Shown: in pieces, positions 1 to 5,403 of the stretch
Layout: every line of letters starts with the position of its first letter
Numbering within the stretch: position 1 is the first letter of the stretch
DNA from: Minisyncoccota bacterium
GTDB lineage: Bacteria > Verrucomicrobiota > Lentisphaeria > Oligosphaerales > MVZH01
Assembly: GCA_021734725.1 (NCBI GenBank)
Contig: JAIPIM010000252.1
Coordinates: forward strand, 1-6,091
Length of the DNA stretch: 6,091 nt
Reading direction: 5' to 3'
Position numbers and translations under genes: made by a program
The notes under the pieces: generated by a model
Told to the model about the DNA's origin: nothing
Seen by the model: only the letters and a program-made list of their open reading frames with translations
Database searches by the model: none

Positions 1-1
1 C

Positions 2-3000
2 GAGGCGCCTTATCTGTACAAGATGAACGTCGAGCTTCTTCTGAACGGAAAGACGGTTGACCACTACGGCCCCGTCACATTCGGTTTTCGCGAGATATGG
101 ACCGAAGGGAATACTCTGATGTTTAACGGTCACCCGCAACGATTTCGCCTGGAGTGGACTGCGTGCGGAAACACGTCCGAAGGCGGGCTTTCCATGCAGC
201 GCATGATCGGCCGCAATACGTTTTACTTTCAGGCCAATCCCGCAAAGTGGTGGGCGGTATGGAGCGAGACGCCGTATTACAAGGACGACCTGCTGGACCG
301 GATGGACCGCGACGGACTTGCCATTTTGATGGACGCCCCCAGCGTGAACGGGGTCTGCGGCAAACTGGTGAATGAACCGGCCACACAAAGGGATTATCGA
401 AGAGAAATGGATCTGTGGTTCCGGCGGTATCGCAACCACCCGAGTATCGTCGCCTGGACCATCGGCATGAATTCGTTCAATCCGCGCAATGCACTTCACG
501 CCCAGACAATGGGGATCCGGTCGGAACATACCCATATCAAGGCTCGTACGATCGAAAAGGGCTATGAGATTGCCAAAAGCCTTGACCCTACCCGATTGGT
601 GTACTCGCATGCCGACGGCAACCTCGGCGATATCGCCACCGGCAATCTGTACCTGAATTTCGCCCAGTTACAGGAACGCATGGAATGGCCGTCCCGGTGG
701 GCGAAACAAGGGGATATGCCGTATGTGGCTGCCGAATGGGGCTCGCCATATACAGAGAATTTCTACAAAGGCAAACAGCTCCTTTTCACCGAATATGCGG
801 CGGCGTATTTTGGGCCGGCGGCTTATGAAAAAGAAACGGATGAGGCTCTGAACAAAAAGGTCTTGCAGAATTATCCGGTTTACTGGGATTTTCAGAAGTT
901 GTTTGTGACCCGTACGGAGCGCGCGTGGCGTACCTGGGGGGTGCAGGGATGGCATAACTGGAACTATCATATCGGTATGGGAGATCCCCCGGGCTGGAAA
1001 GGAAAAAGCGTTTGGAATCAGTATGCGTCGTTGAATCAAAAACTGGAAGACAAACCTGACTGGGCCAACCCAAACTGGGATATTCACGCCGCAGTCACCC
1101 AGCCGCTGCTGGTGTATATTGCCGGCGGTGAAACGCATACCGATCTGACGCACGGTTATTACGCCGGTGAGAAGATCAAAAAGAACGTGGCCGTAGTCTG
1201 GGACGGACCCGGCACCAATGAAATGAATTGCACCTTAAGCCTGAGAGACGGCGACAAAGTGCTGTGGAGTGAGAAGAAAAATACAACGCTCGGTGCAGGA
1301 GAGATCAAGCAGGTTCCGTTTGTGATTCCCGCCCCTGGGGTGAGTAAACGATCCGAATTTACGATTGTGCTGAAAGGAAGCGATAAAAAAGGCGTAACCA
1401 TTTCGGACCGTTTTGAGGTTCAGGTTTTCCCGCGGGCGGATGCACTCGAAATGCCGCAGGGCATCGTGCTCTGGGACACCAAAGGAAGAACCCGGGCGGA
1501 CCTTGACAAAGCGGGAATCTTCGTGCCGGAATGGAAGCCGGACCGGAGTCTTGCCGGAGTGAAGCTGCTTCTGGTGGGGCGTGAAACGATGAAGAAGGGA
1601 ATCAAGCTTCCGTATACGCCGGCAGACCTGGCAAGAGGGTTGAAGGTTGTAGTCCTGGAGCAGTTGCCCGAGATGTGGGAGGGGCTGGGATTCTCCTGTA
1701 TCGAAACCATGCCCCGGTACACTTTCGCCACGGGCAAAGAGCTGATGAACGGGCTTGCACCCGAAGACCTGATCAACTGGAGGGGGAGCCCGGATCTTCT
1801 GCCGGAAAAGAAAAATTACCGCTCGCACGACGCCATGCACGTCAGGAAGTGGACCAATCGGCACGGCGTGGCCTCCACCATCATGAAAATTCCCGACGCG
1901 GCAGGTTTTGTACCGCTGGTGGTGGCGGACTTCGACCTCTCCTATTCGCCGCTTCTGGAGTGGCGGCACGGCACGGGGCGTGTGATTTTCAGTTCTATGG
2001 ATTTCAGCGGAAGAATCGGCGTCGACCCGGCGGCGACAAGGCTCTTTGCCAACCTTATGAAATACGCCGTTACGCCGGTTGCCCGAACCCGCAAGGTATA
2101 CCATACAGGCGGGGATAAAATTGCGGAACTGCTGGAGGTGCTTGGGGTGTCGAGCGCGAAATATACCGGCAAAGTTGACCCAAGGGCTTCGTTGGTTGTC
2201 TGCGGCCCTGAAAGCAAAACGGACCTGTCGAAATTCGCTGCCGGCGGCGGGCGTGTGGTGACAATCGGAGTCTCGAAGCAGGAATTGGAAATGCAGGGAT
2301 TCTCCGGTGAAGCAGAAGAAGTACACCGGGTGGGGACGGACGGGATGGATGCCATAAAGGGGCTTGCCCCGAACCTGTTGCGCTGGCGTGATAAACTGAA
2401 TCTTGCGCTCTTTTCCAAAGACTGGCAGCCTGAGGAGAGTAATGTGATCTGCGGGGGACTCATGCTGCGGCGAAAGCTTGGGAAAGGGGAAATATATTTC
2501 CTGCAGGCTGCTCCGTGGATGCTGGAGGAACGCTGCAAACAGGGAAACAAGGAACGCGAGGCCGTACTGCTGAGTATTGCGCGTCTGTATCAGCTTGCGG
2601 GTCTGGTGATGACGCAGGCAGGCGCGGAAGCGGGACCCGAACAGGCCGGGCGGATCTGCAGCATCAAGGCGGGGATGAGTTATGAAACGCTGGGGCACTG
2701 GCATGTCCTGGGGCCGTTCTTCGGCGATCCCAACGATGCGGGCAAGGCGCTGGCGGAGGTCTTCCCCGGGGAAAAAAACGCGGTTGCCGGAGATACCAAT
2801 CCAAACCTCACGTATACCCGTGCCGACGGACAGACCTTAAATTTCCGCAAGACGGTGACCGCCAGGCCCGACGGGTTTGTGGATCTGGCAAAAGCAGTCG
2901 GTGTGACCGAAAATGCCCCCATCATTTACGTGACGAAAAGGGTGAACAGCGACAAGGCCAGAACCGCACGCCTCCGGCTGGGTGTCGATTACTGGATGAA

Positions 3001-3268
3001 GGTCTGGGTCAACAGCGAGGTTGTATACCTGCTGGACCACAGCCAGAAGTGTGCTCCTCGTCCCAATCGTCATCTGGTTGACGTCAAGCTGAAGAAAGGC
3101 GAAAACATCTTTACAATCAAGGTGCGTTCCGGTTCGAAAGGTTCCGGGTTCTGGGCCAACCTCTCGACCGGAGAAGGTGCTGCCGACGACGAAGAGCAGG
3201 AGCAGGTTTACAGCCTTTACAGAAATGAACTGAAATTGAGAGATCCGTATGAGTATTCTTACTGGTAA
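2..3268 (+). CDS. GH2-like multidomain glycoside hydrolase (5' partial), acid/base Glu replaced
   Basis: The reading frame is open to the window edge. The codons before the first ATG (position 23) read EAPYLYK and join smoothly to the end of a GH2 Ig-like domain, so that ATG is internal and the true start lies upstream. Numbering from that Met: residues 1-27 end the sandwich domain (GFREIW). Residues 32-330 form the TIM-barrel domain, with NHPSIVAWTIGMN at 138-150 and YVAAEWG at 234-240. Residues 385-470 are Ig-like. Residues 478-685 look like a glutamine-amidotransferase-like module (DLINWRGSP at 582; SSMDFSGRIG at 657), with a second, degenerate one to about 860. Residues 885-1050 are a C-terminal beta-sandwich (HWHVLGPF; VWVNSEVVY). 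GH2 enzymes act on beta-galactosides, mannosides, glucuronides and others. The position of the usual acid/base Glu is Asn150, while Glu238 fits the nucleophile. Export cannot be judged without the N-terminus. The fold is clear; activity and substrate are uncertain. Confidence 0.9.
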   Translation, partial: EAPYLYKMNVELLLNGKTVDHYGPVTFGFREIWTEGNTLMFNGHPQRFRLEWTACGNTSEGGLSMQRMIGRNTFYFQANPAKWWAVWSETPYYKDDLLDRMDRDGLAILMDAPSVNGVCGKLVNEPATQRDYRREMDLWFRRYRNHPSIVAWTIGMNSFNPRNALHAQTMGIRSEHTHIKARTIEKGYEIAKSLDPTRLVYSHADGNLGDIATGNLYLNFAQLQERMEWPSRWAKQGDMPYVAAEWGSPYTENFYKGKQLLFTEYAAAYFGPAAYEKETDEALNKKVLQNYPVYWDFQKLFVTRTERAWRTWGVQGWHNWNYHIGMGDPPGWKGKSVWNQYASLNQKLEDKPDWANPNWDIHAAVTQPLLVYIAGGETHTDLTHGYYAGEKIKKNVAVVWDGPGTNEMNCTLSLRDGDKVLWSEKKNTTLGAGEIKQVPFVIPAPGVSKRSEFTIVLKGSDKKGVTISDRFEVQVFPRADALEMPQGIVLWDTKGRTRADLDKAGIFVPEWKPDRSLAGVKLLLVGRETMKKGIKLPYTPADLARGLKVVVLEQLPEMWEGLGFSCIETMPRYTFATGKELMNGLAPEDLINWRGSPDLLPEKKNYRSHDAMHVRKWTNRHGVASTIMKIPDAAGFVPLVVADFDLSYSPLLEWRHGTGRVIFSSMDFSGRIGVDPAATRLFANLMKYAVTPVARTRKVYHTGGDKIAELLEVLGVSSAKYTGKVDPRASLVVCGPESKTDLSKFAAGGGRVVTIGVSKQELEMQGFSGEAEEVHRVGTDGMDAIKGLAPNLLRWRDKLNLALFSKDWQPEESNVICGGLMLRRKLGKGEIYFLQAAPWMLEERCKQGNKEREAVLLSIARLYQLAGLVMTQAGAEAGPEQAGRICSIKAGMSYETLGHWHVLGPFFGDPNDAGKALAEVFPGEKNAVAGDTNPNLTYTRADGQTLNFRKTVTARPDGFVDLAKAVGVTENAPIIYVTKRVNSDKARTARLRLGVDYWMKVWVNSEVVYLLDHSQKCAPRPNRHLVDVKLKKGENIFTIKVRSGSKGSGFWANLSTGEGAADDEEQEQVYSLYRNELKLRDPYEYSYW

Positions 3269-4022
3269 ACCGATCGTTCTGGTGGTCCTGGGACTGCTCC
3301 TGTCGCTCTGTCCTGCAGGGAGTGCGGCCGAAGCGGCGGATAAGAAAGAGGAAAAAGCCAAAACGCTGGTCTGGGAAGATGATTTTGAGGAGCGTCTTCC
3401 CGGGCAGCTCCCGAAAGGGTGGAGCAGATACTGGGGAGAACAGGGAGACGACCAGGCGCTGGTCAGCAATATCAACGTTCTGGAGGGCAAGCGCTGCCTG
3501 CTGCTGGACAGGCGGACCGGCACCAACAAGTCGCAGTGGGGGCTTTGCCGGCCGTTTCCCGATATCCCGAAAGGCAGAGCCGTGCTGGAGATTCCTTTCC
3601 TGATTCACGGAAAAGGAAACGACGTGCGCTTCTGTTTTGATATACGGGGGGAGAAAACCATTAACGAGCATCTCATCCTGTTTTCCTTCTGGGAAAAAAG
3701 ACTGTCTTTTTCCGCAAAGATGGCGGAAGGGAAGAAGTTCGGCAGGGGAATTGTGCTGGGCGAGAACGTTCATGACCACTGGCATAAACTTGTCATTCAT
3801 CTTGTCGCTCGAGACTCCGGCAAAGGCGGAGGAAAGCTGAAGGTTGCGTTGTATAAAAAAGACGGCAAAGGCTGGAAACTGGTAAAACTGGCGGAAAAGG
3901 ACGGCGTTGTCCCGCCGCGTAAACGCTACGGCCTCATTATGCTCAATACCCTTCCGTATAAAAGAAATTATTTGGTTTACCTGGACCATCTGCGCCTATA
4001 CAAAACACCGCGGCAGGAGTAA
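3249..4022 (+). CDS. Secreted beta-sandwich (LamG/concanavalin-like) protein of unknown function
   Basis: This is a 257-residue protein. Its N-terminus is a classical signal peptide: a short basic start (MSILTGK), a hydrophobic core (about residues 9-22) and small residues at GSAAEA, so cleavage is expected near residues 26-29. The mature part begins with a charged linker (DKKEEKAK), then VWEDDFEERLPGQLPKGW at 41-58. This resembles the first strand of the LamG/concanavalin-like modules common in secreted PVC proteins ('DDFE..lP.gW'). The chain ends with YLVYLDHLRLYKT, a typical last strand of such a sandwich. No catalytic motif is visible. The ATG lies 20 bases inside the preceding gene in another frame, with a weak GAGAG Shine-Dalgarno at 3238-3242, so translation is probably coupled to the GH2-like gene. 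The role is inferred: carbohydrate binding or assistance to the upstream enzyme. Family assignment is by general pattern and not certain. Confidence 0.85.
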   Translation: MSILTGKPIVLVVLGLLLSLCPAGSAAEAADKKEEKAKTLVWEDDFEERLPGQLPKGWSRYWGEQGDDQALVSNINVLEGKRCLLLDRRTGTNKSQWGLCRPFPDIPKGRAVLEIPFLIHGKGNDVRFCFDIRGEKTINEHLILFSFWEKRLSFSAKMAEGKKFGRGIVLGENVHDHWHKLVIHLVARDSGKGGGKLKVALYKKDGKGWKLVKLAEKDGVVPPRKRYGLIMLNTLPYKRNYLVYLDHLRLYKTPRQE

Positions 4023-4039
4023 CCGAAAACCAGTCCTGC

Positions 4040-4060
4040 TCCAGTTGTTTTCTGGATTCT
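4040..4060 (+). terminator. Weak terminator-like hairpin after the secreted protein gene
   Basis: A five-base-pair stem, TCCAG (4040-4044) with CTGGA (4052-4056), encloses a 7-base loop (TTGTTTT) and is followed by a T-rich tail (TTCTTCT). It begins 17 bases after the stop codon of the secreted protein gene, where a terminator is expected. The stem is short and the tail is interrupted by C, so it is only a candidate. It would end the transcript of the preceding gene pair. Confidence 0.3.
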
Positions 4061-4190
4061 TCTATGATGGACTCCTAGACCGATAGTTTTCTGTCCGTAT
4101 TGCAGAGTTCCATGATTTTCAGAAATATCCGATTCTCCAATATGCGCATTGCAGAAAAATAAAAAAAAATACCACAAAAAGCTTGCAATG

Positions 4191-4204
4191 TGCATACGCA
4201 TGCA
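4191..4204. promoter_or_regulatory. Inverted repeat TGCAT-N4-ATGCA, possible operator
   Basis: Arms TGCAT (4191-4195) and ATGCA (4200-4204) flank the spacer ACGC. The site overlaps the next inverted repeat by two bases and lies upstream of the pseudopilin start, where a regulator site or a promoter would be expected. No convincing -35/-10 pair is recognisable: TTGCAA at 4183 with TAACGT at 4206 has correct 17-base spacing but a poor -10. Binding by a regulator is inferred from symmetry alone. Confidence 0.35.
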
Positions 4205-4217
4205 GTAACGTTTACTG
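4203..4217. promoter_or_regulatory. LacI-type operator-like inverted repeat before the pseudopilin gene
   Basis: Arms CAGTAA (4203-4208) and TTACTG (4212-4217) are perfectly complementary across a 3-base spacer (CGT), with AACGTT at the centre. LacI-family operators typically have a central CG in a symmetric site of this kind (for example GTAAACGTTTAC-like sites), so this is a reasonable LacI-family candidate. It ends 43 bases before the chosen TTG start, which suits control of that gene. No regulator gene is in the window. Confidence 0.45.
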
Positions 4218-4244
4218 TTGGTGTGCATTAACAAAAGCCAATAC

Positions 4245-4251
4245 AAGAGGA
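4245..4251 (+). promoter_or_regulatory. Ribosome binding site deciding a TTG start for the pseudopilin
   Basis: AAGAGGA (4245-4251) lies 9 bases before TTG at 4261, in frame with the pilin signal. The nearby ATG at 4254 is in another frame and stops after seven codons. The upstream in-frame TTG at 4183 would add 26 residues rich in Cys and Trp before the prepilin signal and would place translation through the operator-like sites. The TTG at 4261 is therefore preferred. Confidence 0.6.
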
Positions 4252-4260
4252 AAATGCACG

Positions 4261-4962
4261 TTGAAGGCTGGACGTAAACCATTCACGCTGATCGAGCTTT
4301 TGGTCGTCATCGCGATTATCGCCATCCTGGCCAGCCTGCTGCTGCCGGCGCTGTCTAAAGCTCGCGAAAGTGCATTTCGCGTGGGTTGCAGCAATAATCT
4401 AAAGCAGATAGGAATGGGAATGTATTTTTACGTCAATGACAATGACGGCTATTTTTGTATGCAAGCGCGCAATACAACAGTAGCACCCTGGAATAATGGC
4501 CTTGAACCGCAATTTCAGGTTTTAAAGTACCTGAACATCAAAACACCCCGCAAAAGTGTTATGATGTGCCCCAGTGATGACCGTCCAACCGGGGCCAGGT
4601 ACAACGGCCTTGATCATCCTGAATATCATAATGCGGATGGCAGTAATAATATAGCGTGTTCCTATCTCTCGCACGCTTACGGCGGAGGATTTGACAGCGG
4701 CGTATTTAATTGGCCCCAGCAACCAAGTGCCAGACTGTCCTCATTCAAAAAACCAGACAAGCTGTTAATGTTTGCTGATGGTCATGGCAGGTGGTATTTA
4801 CATCTCTGGAATCAGAACTTTTATCTTTTGCATGGTCGGGGATGTAACTTTTTATATACAGACTGCCATGTGAATTGGCAGGAAATAGGTTTTCCGGAAA
4901 AAACAAAGATAGGGGATCACGAATATGTATTCCCTCGCAACAGTGATCTCTTTATCCGTTAG
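4261..4962 (+). CDS. Prepilin-type pseudopilin with H-X9-DG-like C-terminus (variant DC)
   Basis: With a TTG start the product has 233 residues. A short basic leader (MKAGRKP) precedes FTLIELLVVIAIIAIL (residues 8-23), the type IV pilin/type II secretion pseudopilin signal with the essential Glu at +5 (E12), followed by SLLLPALSKARESA, the amphipathic start of the N-terminal helix. CSNNLKQIGMGM (43-54) and MMCPSDDRP (101-109) are typical of the large DUF1559-like pseudopilin families of planctomycetes and Lentisphaerota. Near the C-terminus HGRGCNFLYTDCHVNW (191-206) matches the H-X9-DG motif, but the Gly is Cys202. The -1 residue at the prepilin cleavage site is Pro7, not Gly. Such proteins are inserted in the inner membrane and processed by a prepilin peptidase; their exact role in these phyla is poorly defined. 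The gene is more A/T-rich than the preceding pair and has its own regulatory region, so it is probably a separate transcription unit. Confidence 0.9.
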   Translation: MKAGRKPFTLIELLVVIAIIAILASLLLPALSKARESAFRVGCSNNLKQIGMGMYFYVNDNDGYFCMQARNTTVAPWNNGLEPQFQVLKYLNIKTPRKSVMMCPSDDRPTGARYNGLDHPEYHNADGSNNIACSYLSHAYGGGFDSGVFNWPQQPSARLSSFKKPDKLLMFADGHGRWYLHLWNQNFYLLHGRGCNFLYTDCHVNWQEIGFPEKTKIGDHEYVFPRNSDLFIR

Positions 4963-4998
4963 CAATTAGAGAATTCTGAAATACGCAATAATTAGACC

Positions 4999-5021
4999 TT
5001 GTCGCGCCCCTAATTCGACAA
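4999..5021. other. Inverted repeat TTGTCG/CGACAA (hairpin) after the pseudopilin gene
   Basis: TTGTCG (4999-5004) and CGACAA (5016-5021) form a six-base-pair stem with an 11-base loop. It begins 36 bases after the pseudopilin stop. The bases that follow (AGTGAGATTTTG) contain only four T's, 8 bases beyond the stem, so it is a poor intrinsic terminator, but no better one is visible for this gene. Confidence 0.3.
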
Positions 5022-5056
5022 AGTGAGATTTTGCCTTTCGGCGTGAAACATCTGAA

Positions 5057-5097
5057 GAATCGCCCGTTTTGGGGCGTGATGAATCGTGCCCTTTTGG
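5057..5097. repeat. Imperfect direct repeat with a GC-rich hairpin
   Basis: GAATCGCCCGTTTTGG (5057-5072) recurs as GAATCGTGCCCTTTTGG (5081-5097), differing by small insertions and deletions. The first copy overlaps a hairpin: CGCCC (5061-5065) pairs with GGGCG (5072-5076) around GTTTTG. The unit starts are 24 bases apart. No T-run follows, so it is not a standard terminator. Confidence 0.35.
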
Positions 5098-5208
5098 AAG
5101 CGCATGCTCTTTGAAAAGTTTCCTCCGCTTGTGGCTTAAGTTGCTTGTGGTGAACAGTTTGTAACATAAGACACTTCGAGGGCGGGGGAAGTCAACCGAA
5201 AAGTGGAA

Positions 5209-5214
5209 TATAAT
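5209..5214 (+). promoter_or_regulatory. Perfect TATAAT -10 box before the repeat-protein gene
   Basis: TATAAT at 5209-5214 matches the sigma70 -10 consensus exactly. No good -35 is found at 16-18 bases upstream (the stretch there is GGGGGAAG), so the promoter may depend on an activator or be weak. Transcription would begin near 5221, giving a leader of about 180 bases before the ATG at 5404. Confidence 0.45.
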
Positions 5215-5224
5215 TCGTTTATTG

Positions 5225-5247
5225 GCAACGTGTTGCGACTTTCGCAA
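5225..5247. promoter_or_regulatory. Nested inverted repeats just downstream of the -10 box
   Basis: Two inverted repeats share a central arm: GCAAC-GT-GTTGC (5225-5236) and TTGCGA-CTT-TCGCAA (5233-5247). The second has perfect six-base arms and a 3-base spacer, the same geometry as the site before the pseudopilin gene but with different bases. Lying at about +4 to +27 of the predicted transcript, they could be a repressor operator or two mutually exclusive RNA hairpins in the leader. The sequence does not separate these. Confidence 0.4.
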
Positions 5248-5268
5248 ACCCCACCAATACTAACTAAC

Positions 5269-5273
5269 GGAGG
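5269..5273 (+). promoter_or_regulatory. Strong Shine-Dalgarno GGAGG before an upstream in-frame ATG
   Basis: GGAGG (5269-5273) is 7 bases before ATG 5281, which is in frame with the downstream repeat-protein gene with no stop between. Translation may therefore begin here and add 41 residues before the signal peptide. The 41 codons are rich in AGA, AAA and other A-rich codons, unlike the following gene, which argues against a normal coding role. Confidence 0.4.
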
Positions 5274-5392
5274 ATTGCGCATGAATGTGAATGTGAAACG
5301 TCGGGATTGTATCGTTCACCAAATCGATAACAAAACCCCAGAAAGAGGTAGTGTCAAAAGTGTTATGATAAAAGATGAAGCAGAAAGAAGAA

Positions 5393-5396
5393 AGGA
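5393..5396 (+). promoter_or_regulatory. Shine-Dalgarno AGGA that sets the preferred start of the repeat protein
   Basis: AGGA (5393-5396), within AAAGGAAA, lies 7 bases before ATG 5404. A typical signal peptide follows that ATG immediately, so this site is the preferred initiation point. Confidence 0.5.
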
Positions 5397-5403
5397 AACC
5401 GTT

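Larger units (their letters stand above)
4143..4228 (+). repeat. Three TGYGCAT direct copies before the pseudopilin gene
   Basis: The heptamer TGYGCAT occurs at 4143-4149 (TGCGCAT, inside the perfect palindrome ATGCGCAT at 4142-4149), 4189-4195 (TGTGCAT) and 4222-4228 (TGTGCAT). Spacings between copies are 46 and 33 bases. An A-rich tract (about 4154-4180) lies between the first two. The copies may be regulator half-sites, or chance in a short biased region. Confidence 0.25.
4963..5208. other. Gene-free stretch with small hairpins, no supported gene
   Basis: Between the pseudopilin stop and the TATAAT box no reading frame has a credible start, ribosome site and protein-like composition together. 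The two overlapping minus-strand frames here show no recognisable motif. The stretch contains two small hairpins and an imperfect direct repeat, listed separately. It could hold the pseudopilin terminator, a small RNA or a dispersed repeat; nothing in it decides which. Confidence 0.5.

Noticed and set aside
1235..2704. Long minus-strand open frame (489 codons) opposite the GH2-like gene
   Set aside because: It is antisense to a continuous, domain-rich coding sequence; its translation is rich in Arg, His, Pro and Phe, with no domain motif. It is a shadow of the G+C-rich codons on the + strand.
3300..3320. Possible lipobox (LSLC) in the secreted beta-sandwich protein
   Set aside because: The residue before Cys is Leu rather than Gly, Ala or Ser, and a good signal peptidase I site (GSAAEA) follows, so a lipoprotein is unlikely.
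3117..3989. Minus-strand open frame of 290 codons opposite the secreted beta-sandwich gene
   Set aside because: The + strand frame has a signal peptide and sandwich-like strands; the antisense product has no recognisable motif and crosses the boundary of two real genes.
4062..4090. Hairpin CTAT...ATAG followed by TTTT after the secreted protein gene
   Set aside because: Only four base pairs at the base and two separated inner pairs; weaker than the TCCAG/CTGGA hairpin just upstream.
4183..4260. N-terminal extension of the pseudopilin from the upstream TTG
   Set aside because: It would place 26 Cys/Trp-rich residues before a prepilin leader that must be short and basic, and it has no ribosome site; AAGAGGA before TTG 4261 fits better.
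3977..4282. Minus-strand frame of 101 codons covering the interval before the pseudopilin gene
   Set aside because: Its ends lie inside the coding parts of both neighbours, its composition (Cys, Tyr and Phe rich) reflects the A/T-rich interval, and it would run antisense through the operator-like sites.
4966..5247. Two overlapping minus-strand frames (93 and 71 codons) in the gene-free interval
   Set aside because: No family motif was recognised, the longer one starts at a TTG inside the inverted repeats, and composition looks non-coding. A remnant of a repeated element cannot be excluded without a search.
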